Shown here one piece after another: positions 32,863-43,442 of a stretch of DNA of 64,000 bases. Source of the stretch: Bryoerythrophyllum caledonicum. Lineage: Eukaryota; Streptophyta; Bryopsida; Pottiales; Pottiaceae. The notes beneath the pieces are model-generated. The model did not search any database, was not told the DNA's origin, and saw nothing but the letters and a program-made list of their open reading frames with translations. The stretch's first letter is position 1, and every line of letters begins with the position of its first letter. The stretch spans positions 5,616,168 to 5,680,167 of the forward strand of contig OZ020522.1 of NCBI GenBank assembly GCA_963971425.1, written 5' to 3'. The translations under genes were made by a program, and so were the position numbers.

Positions 32863-34120
32863 CCCGGCAATCGGCCTGCTGCGCGGCGAATCACTCGTCC
32901 TCCGCGCGCCCAGAATTCCTCAAACCCATTTAGAATGCAGCAGGCGCGTATCGCGAACTCGCTTGAGCCTCTCAACTCACCTACCTGCGCTCGCAGTTCC
33001 ACAACGGAGGAGAAGAACATTTGCGCGTAGAGTTCTGGCAGAGGAGCGGGAAGTTGAGACGGAAGAAGCAGCGCCCGGAGTGAGTGACCCTGAAGAAGCC
33101 GCCGAGGGGCTGGAGAAGTGGGTGATCCGCGCCGAAAAGGCCTTCAACCAGCTGGCCACCGACGTCGTGATCCAAGTGCTGGACGTCTTCTACAAGGACC
33201 GCGACTACGCGCGCTTCTACGTGCTGGAGACGATCGCGCGCGTGCCCTACTTCGCGTTCGTCTCGGTCCTCCACATGTACGAGAGCTTCGGGTGGTGGCG
33301 GCGCGCGGACTACCTCAAGGTGCACTTCGCCGAGAGCTGGAACGAGCTGCACCACCTGCTCACCATGGAGGCCCTGGGGGGCGACGAGCGCTGGGCCGAC
33401 CGCTTCCTGGCGCAGCACATCGCCGTGGCCTACTACTTCCTCACCGTCGCCATGTACCTCCTCAGCCCGCGCATGGCGTACCACTTCTCAGAATGCGTCG
33501 AAAAGCACGCCTTCCACACCTACGACGTGTTCATCAAGGCGCATTCCGAGGATCTCAAGCTCCTCCCCGCGCCCGAAGTCGCCGTCAAATACTACACCGA
33601 GGGCGACCTCTACCTCTTCGACGAGTTCCAAACCGGGCGAACGCCGAACTCGCGCAGGCCCAAGGTACAACATCTCGTTGAATGCGCATCCTGTCATTCG
33701 CTCATTTTGCTGCTTGCTCATCTTGTTGTTTTCTTATCTTGTTGTTTGCTCATCTTGTTGTTTTCTTATCTTGTTGTTTGCTCGTCTTGTTGTTTTCTTA
33801 TCTTGTTGTTTGCTCATTTTGCTGCTTGCTCGTCTTGTTGTTTTCTTATCTTGTTGTTTGCTCGTTTTGTTCAGGTGGAGAATCTGTATGACGTGTTTTG
33901 TAATATTCGTGAGGACGAGGCGGAGCATTGCAAGACTATGTTGGCGTGTCAGACGCGGGGGAACTTGCGGTCGCCGCATAACCCTGTTGTTGTGCCCTTG
34001 AAGGATTCGCCGAGTGCGGAGTGCGCGGGGATTATCGAGTGTGCGTTGACGGCGAGCTCGTTCGTGGAGCGCAAGCGGAAGAATGTCGTGGATGTGGACT
34101 TGGATCGGCTTCCGAGATAG
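32852..34120 (+). CDS. PTOX: Plastid terminal oxidase (plastoquinol oxidase)
   Basis: Exons 32852-33664 and 33875-34120, 352 residues. It oxidises plastoquinol and reduces oxygen to water in plastids, supporting carotenoid synthesis and chlororespiration; it is the IMMUTANS family, related to mitochondrial alternative oxidase. The first 70 or so residues are Ser/Arg-rich, fitting a transit peptide. The di-iron ligand motifs are present: E126 in LETIARVP, E165 and H168 in NELHH, and E286 with H289 in EDEAEH. The family segment KYYTEGDLYLFDEFQ is well conserved. Length fits the family, but there is only one intron where Arabidopsis has several. The 210-bp intron is a multiple of three and contains no stop. 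The start has a good context and the following sequence fits a transit peptide. Confidence 0.95.
   Translation: MTSSPAIGLLRGESLVLRAPRIPQTHLECSRRVSRTRLSLSTHLPALAVPQRRRRTFARRVLAEEREVETEEAAPGVSDPEEAAEGLEKWVIRAEKAFNQLATDVVIQVLDVFYKDRDYARFYVLETIARVPYFAFVSVLHMYESFGWWRRADYLKVHFAESWNELHHLLTMEALGGDERWADRFLAQHIAVAYYFLTVAMYLLSPRMAYHFSECVEKHAFHTYDVFIKAHSEDLKLLPAPEVAVKYYTEGDLYLFDEFQTGRTPNSRRPKVQHLVECASCHSLILLLAHLVVFLSCCLLILLFSYLVVCSSCCFLILLFAHFAACSSCCFLILLFARFVQVENLYDVFCNIREDEAEHCKTMLACQTRGNLRSPHNPVVVPLKDSPSAECAGIIECALTASSFVERKRKNVVDVDLDRLPR
33680..33872 (+). repeat. Minisatellite filling the PTOX intron
   Basis: About six cycles of alternating TTGCTCATCTTGTTG and TTTTCTTATCTTGTTG words, reaching the AG of the 3' splice site. 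If retained in the mRNA it would encode a Leu/Val/Cys-rich hydrophobic stretch in frame. Confidence 0.85.
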
Positions 34121-34179
34121 ACAACTTCGCTCTAAGTGTATCATAATCCCATTTGTCTGCATAAAATTCTTTCAGTTCT

Positions 34180-34300
34180 TTCATTCTGTTGTTTGCTCAT
34201 CTTGTTGTTTTTGCTCATCTTTTGCTGTTTGCTCATCTTGTTGAATGCTCATCTTGCTCTCTGCTCATCTTGCTGTTTGCTCATTAGTTCTCCTAGGCCC
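34180..34300 (+). repeat. Minisatellite downstream of PTOX
   Basis: Repeats of TTTGCTCATCTTGTTG and close variants in the sense orientation of PTOX, about 60 bp after the stop codon, probably in the 3' UTR. Confidence 0.75.
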
Positions 34301-34321
34301 TTGTCTTTAAAGGGTTAACTA

Positions 34322-34674
34322 AGGTAAGCCCCCCTAAAACCGACAAGTTAAGGAATGCGCATGTATGGAGAGGGGAGATTATTATACTATTATTTTTCAG
34401 TGATAGCTATTAGAATTACAATTCCAACCCAAGTGATTTCATATTTTTTTGATGAAAACTGAATTAGTTATGAATTGTCAAACTATGCAGCCATGTTTAG
34501 TGGGTGGCAAGTAGTAGGTACCCCCATAACCAATGACCAAAAGTAAGGGTCATGACTAATAGCAAACCTCCATTTGGAGCTGAGTTGGTGGTAATGGGAT
34601 GGAAAAGGGTTGGATATACCCCAATTTTATAGGCGTTGGCTATGGGTTTTTGTTGGTTATGGGGAGGCTTACCT
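34322..34674. mobile_element. Family G element with TA flanks
   Basis: Left end AGGTAAGCCCCCC and right end GGGGAGGCTTACCT are inverted repeats; TA stands on both sides (34320-34321 and 34675-34676). Related to 7481-8050. A TTTAAAGGGTTAA motif just before it is the right end of a TTAA-type element whose left end I did not find. Confidence 0.65.
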
Positions 34675-34676
34675 TA

Positions 34677-35158
34677 GTAGGTTTTGAGATGGCCATGTTG
34701 TTGTGTATCTTTTGGATGGGATCGATTGCGTAGTGTCTACTCCCACAATCCTTGTTATGATTTCGTTCACCACGTAGGATGCCATGTGAAGTATTTCCTT
34801 ACCACTATTTTTGGTGTGAATGCATCAATTCCTACTTCCATTCCACCGACCTAAATAGCAATTTACACCTCCAGGTGCAAGCAGTCCCTAAATAACTTAG
34901 ATTGTACATTTTACATGGATAGTGACGTAATTTTTTGGAACATATCTAAAAAAAGATCTTTACAACTTTGTTGGAATTTGGCTCCAAGATGAGTTTGGAT
35001 CTTGTGCCGGGATATGGTTTGCCTTGTCGGAGATGGCGGGAAATTACACTTGTTATTTATATAAATGTATGAAGTGTGATATATATTATTATTTTGACGC
35101 CTAAGAATAAAATAATAAAACAAGGATTTTTTATTGAAACCCATTGCAACTTCACAGA
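34677..35158. other. Intergenic stretch, nothing recognised
   Basis: AT-rich; no gene supported. Confidence 0.4.
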
Positions 35159-35235
35159 AGAAGAAGAACGCCGGTCCCCGAAGGGGGCCGGCGTGAATAA
35201 AGTGTCCGTTCATTCCACCACTAAGTCCATGCAGA
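35159..35235 (+). repeat. Recurrent Lys/Arg-coding hairpin motif, copy 3
   Basis: AAGAAGAAC is followed by a strong hairpin (GCCGGTCCCC, loop GAA, GGGGGCCGGC) then GTGAATAAAGTG and TTCATTC. In frame it reads KKNAGPRRG and then a stop. The same order of words makes up the 85-bp repeats at 12637-12891. Confidence 0.6.
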
Positions 35236-35402
35236 GCAACTTCACAAATTCTACTCCCACTACCATATCCACTCTTAGAGTTAGAAATAATCTAATTTTT
35301 ATTATGGTATTTGAAAGTGAAATTTTTTGAGGTAGTTGTTTGCTCATCCCTCCTGTAAGTTATACCTTTGATGATTACAATGCCGATAACTTATAACCAC
35401 TA

Positions 35403-35620
35403 CACTACAAATGACACTTAGTGTGTATCCACACAAATTGATTGTGAAATGGTATAAGTGTTGACTCATGATGAATATTTTTGCCAACTATGTCTACAAC
35501 CATCCGCCTCTTTGAATAATACGGATAGATGTGCTCTCCGTTAAAATCTTCATCACAGTAAAAAAAACTATAGGCCTTCTAAATCATATAGTCTGGATAC
35601 ACTAAATGTCATTTTTAGTG
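35403..35620. repeat. Family D palindromic MITE
   Basis: TA borders (35401-35402 and 35621-35622), terminal inverted repeats starting CACTA, length 218 bp, internal homology to 1059-1275. Confidence 0.7.
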
Positions 35621-35958
35621 TACCAACGGCCTCCTACACCGTTCATTGAATATAGTGTGGACCATAGGATTTTGAGTTTCCACACTAATTGAAAACTTAC
35701 ATGCAATCGTCGATTATCACACACTTGCTTAAAAACAAACATCCAATCAGAACTTGACATGCATGTGCTTGATAAATTCGTATAAGTGATCCACATTAAT
35801 AACAAATCCACACTATATACAATGAACAATATAGTGCTCCAACCTCCATATCACCCTCACCGCGCCTCCAAAGTAGGATGATGGCTATGCCTATGAACGG
35901 TGAGGTGGATGGAGGTACAGTCAAACTGAAGTTACCAAGCCCTCTACTAAACCCACTA

Positions 35959-36173
35959 CACTAAGAATGATATTAAAGTTAACCACACTAATTTGTTTGT
36001 AACTACTATAAGTTTTTACTCCTTATTAATATTTCTACCAACTATGTTTACGATGATCCCCCTCCTTACGTAGTAGAGATAGATGTCCTCTCAGTATAAG
36101 AAACTTGTTGGGTAAAAACTTATAGCATTTTAAAAGACAATTAATCTGGTTACACTGATGACCATCTTTAGTG
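35959..36173. repeat. Family D palindromic MITE
   Basis: TA borders (35957-35958 and 36174-36175), terminal repeats starting CACTAA, length 215 bp. Confidence 0.65.
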
Positions 36174-36429
36174 TACTAACTTTTAACCTCTACTAACTTC
36201 TTACCACCTCCATATTTGGCTGTAACCACGTTAAAAAGGAGAGAAGGAAGATTTTGATATGATTCCATTGTGCCATGTTCCTTTGGGAACGTGAACGCCA
36301 CCTACGCAGATTGACCCACATCGTCATCATCTACCACTTCACCGTCCAAATCTTCCCCCGGCCTAGATCCAATCACAGTTTCCACCTCCTCGTTTCCTAG
36401 ATCTGAGTAATCTACTCCTGAAGAAGATA

Positions 36430-37012
36430 ATCTACGCCGATAGTAGATTCGGGCTCGACTCTGGGCTACGTTTGAGAAGAGTGTGGAAGCAACGCTCTAG
36501 GCGACGACGTCCTGTTGCTGCTCTTCAACCATAGCCAACTTCTCCTCGCCCTCGCCTCCGCCATCGCCACCCTCCCCCGCCTCATCCCCATCCTGCACGC
36601 TTTCCAAAGAGCCTCGCCGCGCCTGCTCTCGTCCAGTATCGCCTCACTTCCCAATTTCCGCACCACCCAGTTCCTGCAATCGTATTCGGGTGAGCAATCG
36701 CGCTTGTCGTGTGCGTCATGTCGGATGCCGATTCTTTCGTGAGGATTTGATGTAGAGGATTTGCGAGAGAAGAGGAGGAGAACGTGGGTGGTAGTTTGCG
36801 GTGGAGTTACTCGTCAAGCGATCGCGATGAAATCGTTTTGGTTTAGAGAGATCGGTGCATGTGATTAGGACTATCCACGGTTTTGTTTTCTTTTTCATGC
36901 ATTTTGATAGGACACATCGTGTGATTTGTTTCATGGATGTAGAGGGATTTTGTTAAACCCTACGTACGATGAGGTTGTTGTTTGATTCCGTGAATGTGAG
37001 TGTAGAGAAAGG
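36430..37012 (+). promoter_or_regulatory. Upstream region of the stress-protein gene
   Basis: The base composition turns GC-rich at about 36480-36690, then AT-rich to the start codon. A 75-codon frame (36515-36742) with a hydrophobic start lies here, but I recognise nothing. It may be 5' UTR with an intron (a GGTGAGC donor-like word at about 36688). Confidence 0.4.
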
Positions 37013-38067
37013 ATGCCACTGTCGGCCGCGCAGGGGAGCGATCGGAAGATCGCCGTCGCAGTGGACTTGAGCGATGAGAGTGCGTACGCGGTGAAGTGGG
37101 CCGTGGAGAACTACCTGCGCGCTGGCGACTTCGTGATCATTCTGCATGTGCGGCCCACGAGCGTGCTGTTCGGCGCGGACTGGGGCGCATCGGACCAGGT
37201 TCTGGAGGCGGATGACAAGGAGTCGCAGCAGAAGATGGAGGACGACTTCGACGCCTTCACTTCCACCAAGAGCGCCGACCTCTCCAAGCCGCTCTCGGAC
37301 GCCAACATCCCCTACAAGATCCACATCGTCAAGGACCATGACATGAAGGAGCGCATCTGCTTGGAGGTCGAGCGCCTCGGCGTCAACGCCGTCATCATGG
37401 GCAGCCGAGGTATGGAACACAGCCTGGATTACAAGTGTATACTCTAAAACCAACAGTTATCACCCTGATAGTTTGATAGTGGTTCCTTCGTTACGACTAT
37501 CGCTTCATTGACGTGCCCTGAAGACGATGCGATCACCTGCGCAGCCTCTGAGCAACCAGTTCCTGGCTATGGAGAAACAACCATCATAATCAGGGGGTGC
37601 TTGCACATTATTGGACATAACGCCGATGGTCTGCCATGGTTATGTGATAGTGGATCATTCGTTGTGACCATCCCTTCGATTCACAGTAACATGATTTACC
37701 ATATGATCGGATTACCTGTGCAATCTCTGAGCAAGCTGCCCTTGGTTATGGAGAAGTAACCTTCATAATCAGGGGCTGGTTGTGGAGGGATATACTGCAG
37801 AATCAGGAGCTTTATATGGAGTTGTAATGCTGTGCAGGGTTCGGAGCCTCGAAACGCTCCAAGAAGGGCCGTCTGGGGAGCGTGAGTGACTACTGCCTGC
37901 ACCACTGTGACTGCCCGGTGGTGGTGGTGCGGTTCCCCGAGGACAAGGACGGCGAGACCGTGATGCACCGCTCGCACTCCAGGCCCAGGACCCCGAGCCC
38001 ACACGCGCCCCCGAGCCCACCTCCCAAGATCCAGGCCCAAGCCAATGTCGACAAAACCTCCGCTTGA
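37013..38067 (+). CDS. Universal stress protein, PHOS32/PHOS34-like
   Basis: Exons 37013-37409 and 37838-38067, 208 residues. The UspA fold starts at KIAVAVDLSDESAYAVKWAV. Family-specific blocks follow: TSVLFGADWG, DDFDAFTSTKSADLSKPL, YKIHIVKDHDMKERICLE. The nucleotide-binding motif GSRGFG then GRLGSVSDYC is split by the intron. These blocks match plant PHOS32/PHOS34, known from Arabidopsis as MAP-kinase substrates and ATP-binding USPs. The C-terminal tail is Pro/Ser-rich with SP and TP sites (RPRTPSP), which could be phosphorylated. The 428-bp intron contains a tandem duplication. The joined frame restores the G-x2-G-x9-G-S pattern, which supports the model. Confidence 0.92.
37463..37773 (+). 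repeat. Tandem duplication within the stress-protein intron
   Basis: Two diverged copies about 179 bp apart (37463-37597 and 37643-37773) share GATAGTGG, CTCTGAGCAA and ATAATCAGGGG words. Confidence 0.65.
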
Positions 38068-38480
38068 GGTGATGCAGATCATGTTCTCGTTGGTAGAGTA
38101 AGTATATACTACTCGAATTGATAGCATTGTCGTGTACCAAGTTCTTTGCACTGATCGTCTGTTACATGCGCTTTCCAACAATATCTTCGAATGTACGTTT
38201 GGTGTTCAGGTGCATCTCCTTTGTAATGACCTGTGTTGATTCCAGTTTGCACTTGAGGTGATGCAGATCACGTTATCGTTGAAAGAGTATATTTTCTACT
38301 CGAATTCATGCCTGGAATGATAGCATTGTTCTCTACCAAGTTCTTTGCAGTGATCAAGGTCGACCTGCTTCCGCTGTGATCGTCTGTTCTATGGGCTCTT
38401 CAACAATCTCTTCGAATGTAAGTTAGGTGTTCAGGTGCAGGCAATTTTCGAACCTTTGTAGTGACTTCCAGTTTGCACTT
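38065..38480 (+). repeat. Tandem duplication of the 3' UTR
   Basis: TGAGGTGATGCAGATCA occurs at the stop codon (38065) and again 189 bp on (38254). The following sequence repeats with small indels. The duplication therefore begins at the stop codon of the stress-protein gene. Confidence 0.75.
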
Positions 38481-39418
38481 TTAGGAACGTTTGTGATGTT
38501 TTTTTTTAATATGTGTTTGAATACATACAAGAAATCTCTATTTCATATGTTGAGGTTTGAAGTAAACTATGAACATTCTATCGTTCTGTACATCGTTCTA
38601 TCTTCATACTTTTAATCTTTTTAATCCTTTTCTGGGCTTAAATTTCATATATGGAATCCATGTTGTAACTTTCTAAATGGGCACCTTCATTATTGCTAAA
38701 CCTAGTGTGTTCAGATTTTTAAGCACCTTCAAATCATAATTTTCAACTTATCAGAATAGTTTTGAATCATTACATTTATTTTGTGGCATTTTGTTTTCGT
38801 TTTACAGCTAGCAAGTTTTTTTTGCCATTCTCATCGCCAAATTAGAAAGAATGTTGAACGTTATTGATTGAAATTATTGTTAGAAGTCTGAAGAACCTCA
38901 ACTTTCATGGTCATTTCTTGTTAACCAATATCACTAATAAAATCATTTTCGTATTTTACATGGTTCAACCATACTGGAATGGTGAGATGAATAAGACAAT
39001 TACATGCTAAAAAATATTTTTTTAAATGCAAATAAATACCAATTACATCTCACTGTTTGGTACTCTATGCACTCTATTTTTTAAAAAATTATTGGGAGAA
39101 GGCGCTCTAACTTAGCTAAATATTCCTTAGAGAATCTCAAATAGAAATATTGAATCCTACTATGCTAAAATTCCCATTCTATGTTTTAATAATGTTCTGA
39201 ATATTAGGTGCAATCAAAATTTTACAAAAAATTACATTGTTTCACCTGTGTCAATAAAAATTTCAAAAACATTAAGACTTTCAAATTAAATTGGATCAAA
39301 ATTACAACAAAATAATAAAGGTATCTACAAACTTACCAATAGTTTCAATAACATACTCTCTTTTTATTTTAATGTTGCTATCTCTTTATTCTTGATAACT
39401 ATCAAATATAGAGGGCCT
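38481..39418. other. Very AT-rich spacer, nothing recognised
   Basis: No gene or repeat border is supported. Confidence 0.45.
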
Positions 39419-40178
39419 TTAACTCCAAAAGGACCATGACTATAATGACTAGGCGCACATGGGCCCATAAAGGTGCTCGTCATGTCCCACACAAGCAATG
39501 GCAAGTCCCACACAATGGGGCCTCATTAGCGACCACAAGTTTGCCTGATGCGGAGGCCCATGGGCCGATGCCCGCTTCAGGCTGTGCAACTAAACTCATC
39601 TGGTCACCTGGGCCCGAATTCGAGATTCCAAGGGCCAGATGAGGGTGCTCACAAGATTGCATGGCTCCCATGTGTGCCTGCTTTATGTTTCACCAAATCC
39701 ACTTAAAAATTGCTTCATTACATTACATTAGTTTAGTGCATTCCATAAATTACAGGTTTTAAGATAAGAAATAAATAAGAACAATGTTGAAGAATATAAA
39801 ACACAACCATTTTATAAGTATGCCAATTTTATTTTTATTTAGATTGATTGATGTTGAAGGTGAGATCTAAATGGTAGATAACAAACTATGAATTATTCTA
39901 TTTGATGATGAGATCTTTGCAAGGGGTCTTCACAATGATCACCCCACCTTTCTCTATCTATGCTCCCCTTCACTATTTTCCATTTTCAAATATTTACTAT
40001 CTATTTCTACAAAACCCTACCCTACCAACTATTGATGTTTGAAGTACCATAAAATTTTCCTGCTATATCCTCAAACTAAACTCTCATTAAAAACCTATTC
40101 TCAATAATAAAAAAGGACCAAAAATCATTTTTCAAAATGAAATTGCCCTCAAGGAATAAAATGTCCTTCAGAGGTTAA
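39419..40178. mobile_element. TTAA-flanked element, 752-bp interior
   Basis: TTAA at 39419-39422 and 40175-40178. Ends CTCCAAAAGGAC and GTCCTTCAGAGG are imperfect inverted repeats. The interior holds a GC-rich island (39440-39670) of unknown origin but no transposase. Confidence 0.5.
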
Positions 40179-40487
40179 CAATGGAAGTGCTTGGTGATCC
40201 TTAGACCTATTCTTCAAAAAGAAAAACGAGTTTGCATGTTGCACCATGAATCTTTCCTTTCTTTGATCTAGAAAAAAAATAGAAACTATTTCAAATAAAT
40301 AAAATAAAAAAGAGGTAAAACTTTTGGTATCTTATGTCAAAAAATAGTTTATTCATTTATTACTCTTACTTCAAAAAACAAGAAAAATACGATAATTTAG
40401 GAAGATATGAGGCCCACTTCAAACCACCAACTAAATAAAAGAAAAATCTGCAAGATTAACATCATAGCTTTTACTTTTTGCTCTGGT
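40179..40487. other. Intergenic stretch, nothing recognised
   Basis: AT-rich with A-runs, no gene supported. Confidence 0.4.
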
Positions 40488-40591
40488 TGCGTTAGTGGAG
40501 CCCAAAACCATACTGCGTGAGTGGAGCCCAAAACCATACTGCGTGAGTGGAGCCCAAAAGCAAATTGCGTGAGTGGAGCCCAAAACCATAA
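40488..40591 (+). repeat. Four tandem 26-bp repeats upstream of a gene
   Basis: Units at 40488, 40514, 40540 and 40566 share GCGTGAGTGGAGCCCAAAA. They end about 430 bp before the start codon of the next gene, so they may lie in its promoter or 5' UTR. Confidence 0.85.
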
Positions 40592-41017
40592 GTGACGTGA
40601 ACGCTCGCTTTCTCGCTTCTTTTCTGTCTTCACAAGTTCTGCTGCGGAAACAGATTTCGTTGCAGCGTGAGCACGGCCGCGGACGCCATAGCTGGAAACC
40701 CTCGCCGCCTCACTCACAGCCTCACCTGGACGGCTCCTCCGCAATTCCATCCCGCAGCACCATCACTAGAGCAGGCTGAGTTCCTCGCTCTAATTTCCCC
40801 CGAGAGAGCATCATTCCTGGTATCTATCCACCTTGGGCTATTCCCTGGCTTGCGCTTATTCAATTATCTCGCGTATCAGATGCAATTTCTTTTTCTCCTC
40901 GCGGTATGTTGAGATCGTAGGTTGGCTGGTTTAGGGTTTCTGCGATGTAATGCTTGGGTCAGGGTTTGGATGTGGTTTGCGGAGGTGGAAGGAGGCGGAT
41001 TTTAGCAGTGGAGAAAG

Positions 41018-42418
41018 ATGACAGAGGGGGCACTTGGAAACCTGGACTTCGATGATATGCTGCGGTATGTGGAGAGCGGGCAGGGCAAACCTGGGACGTT
41101 GAAGTTCCTGTCACCTCGCAAACCTGAGCTTCAGAACTCGTAAGATCGTTACATGCTCTTTTGGTTTTGTTGTGGAACGCGCCGTGAGCTACTGCTGAGA
41201 TGAAGGATTTGTGGTCCTCGAGGGTTGTGGAGCGGAGAATTTTACTGTGCACGTAGTAAACGGAAGGAGATAGGGTTGAGTTCCAGGCTGAATTTGCTTG
41301 TTTTGTCGTGTTCGGCATCACATGGTTATCTCGGTAGCTGCCATGCGAAGTTTTAACGGCTGGTTGTGAAGACGGGGCTTTATGGTGCTTTTTGTTAATT
41401 CCTTATCTGCGGATGTTTGCACCGTCTAACGTGCGTTTCCGTCGTTGTTCTTTTGAAAGAGTCGAGCTGGAAAGCCTCAGGTCGTTTTATGACGATTTGA
41501 GCTTGATCTTGTGATGGCATGGGGGTTTTTTTTTTGTACTACTGAAATGCCGCAGCTGCAGCTGATCCTGAGCCTTATCTTTTCAGGATGGCACCAGGTG
41601 CGCACAACCTTAGTGAACAGGGCGGTGTGAGGAGGACTGAGATGCAGCCCAAGTCTCAGAAGCGACAGAGCAAGAAGGGCCGTGCGACTTACGAGTCCGA
41701 CGACGACGCACAAATAGCCATGAGATTGGCACGTTTACGGCGAGATGTTCTCGAGCAGCAAGACGATGTCGAGGAAGAAGTGGTGAATGAGCATGAACAC
41801 ACAGATGATGCGCTTGAGCGGATTCGGAGTTTTCGAGAGTCACTTGGCATTCCCGAGCCTCATCATCGGCAGCATTCCACCCCGAAGGCCAAAGCTGCTA
41901 TCTCTAGACGACGGTATGGTGGAAGCGACAGGCACTTGGGGAGGAGGGATTTTGACTCGCCGGCGGAGGTCAGCGAAGCTCAGTTGCTGCAACGGTTGCA
42001 GAGGCTCCGGCAGTCTCTGACGTCGCCGGAGAGGTCAAAGACATCCAAATCACAGCGTGCTTCGAAGAAGAAGAGAATTCAGTACTTTCCAAGCAGCAAC
42101 TCTTCTGCAGAGAGACAGCAGCAACAACAACAACAACAACAACAACAACAGCAACAACAGCAGCAACTGCAGCAGCAGCCGACGACGAACATGAGCATGA
42201 GTGCCGAGCTATTTTCTGCCGTGGCTGAGAACCCCCAGCCCCAAGACGCAAGCATGATGCATCTGCAAGGAGTGAATCCAGGCTTGTCAAATAATCAGCA
42301 GTGGTCGATGGACCTCAACAATGTCATGCACATGGGGTTTACAATGGAAGGAGGGCAGGTCGACCAGTATGTTGCAGCTGCTTGTGGCCATGGCCACTTG
42401 CATCAATATACACAGTAG
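41018..42418 (+). CDS. Unrecognised two-exon gene with poly-Gln tract
   Basis: Exons 41018-41139 and 41587-42418, 317 residues. I do not recognise the family. The first exon encodes an acidic start with LDFDDMLRYVE and FLSPRKPELQ. The second is hydrophilic and basic/acidic mixed, with two Leu/Arg motifs of similar type (MRLARLRRDVLEQ, and LLQRLQRLRQSL), likely short helices. Near residues 218-235 lies a run of about 17 Gln coded by CAA/CAG (42116-42178), then a Met/Asn/Gln/His-rich C-terminus. There is no signal peptide or membrane segment. The composition suggests a nuclear or regulatory protein, but that is inference. The intron is GT-AG, and the upstream frame joins the long second-exon frame exactly. 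An alternative is that the ATG at 41588, just after the splice border, is the start. Confidence 0.7.
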
Positions 42419-43269
42419 TAGATACGCGTGCTTGTGTGCAGTACTCTATGTCAATTTTAGAAAATGCAGATCTGGATTCTCTGTTTGATAACAAACTGTA
42501 TGCAACCGATGTTTGCCGGGGCATTGTTTGGAACCAGGTGCGACGTTCACGCCATGTCATACCTGAGTGCTTTTATGGATGCTTGTACCATATAAGCGCC
42601 ATAACGATCTTTAATATCCGCGTTGACCTAGATCTTTACAGGGTTGGGGTGGCAAGCGCAACGAGGCTTCTGCAGGAGTGCGCAGCAGCGTCACAGGCCA
42701 GAAACGCTTCAGATATGACATTGTTTATCTGAGGTACGAGCTTATCTCAAGTCAGAAATCTGTTACGTAACTTCGATATTTTCAGTAGCGGATTGTCAAC
42801 TAGTTACGTTGGTAGTTGGATTTCCTGAAAGCAAACTGGTTGCAGCCGCTGGTCAGGTCCGTCAACAGATTTTGTACCTCCAGCTTAGGGATTAGAAAAT
42901 GTTGGCATTTCCTCTCTGTAATAATGAGTTTTACGATGAAGCCCCTGTAGGACCATTTCACAGTGGAGCAATCACAGGCTGGCGTTTTGCCTTTCTCTGT
43001 ACATCATTCGATTTGTTTGGTTCTGATTGAAAAGTAATCACATTGTGTTCTGTTGACTCCTTACCACGTGCTAGTGACCTTGAGAACTGTCCCAGTGCTT
43101 GTAAATGTTACAACGACAGATAAATTGAAATCTTGACATGGATAGTCGTAAATTTACTCAAGAGTACGTAGGGCTTCGGCACGGTTCCTCATTCGAGCGG
43201 TTGAGACTTGTTCATATTCTCCCTCCCTATTTCCTGACATGCAAGAAGGATCTTTATACTTTGGTGGAG
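42419..43269 (+). other. 3' flank of the unrecognised gene
   Basis: Moderate GC at first, probably 3' UTR, then AT-rich. Frames of up to 143 codons (42301-42732) overlap the gene end and have no recognisable domain. Confidence 0.35.
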
Positions 43270-43270
43270 G

Positions 43271-43442
43271 TGGGCCCTCGTCGTAGTGGCACCCTCTCAT
43301 TTTTCTGGCCCTCACTTTTTTTTTTAGAAATTTGTTTAGGTAGTTTTGGGGCCCGCAGCCTCAAAAGTACTCTCGGAGACTAGATTTTCTTTGAATAGGT
43401 CCCCATCCAAAAATAGAGGCCAGGTTTTACCGCACCCCCAAC
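43271..43442. repeat. Family E element, decayed partial copy
   Basis: Shares GGTGGGCCC, TCATTTTTCTGGCCCTC, GGGGCCC and CCCCATCCAAAAATAGAGG-type words with the elements at 49629-50515, in the same order. Terminal repeats are lost. Confidence 0.5.

Noticed and set aside
33118-33681. 187-codon Arg-rich plus frame within PTOX exon 1
   Set aside because: Out-of-frame shadow of PTOX; low-complexity Arg/Pro composition only.
33678-34001. Hydrophobic Leu/Cys-rich frames as a separate membrane protein
   Set aside because: They are translations of the PTOX intron minisatellite in several frames.
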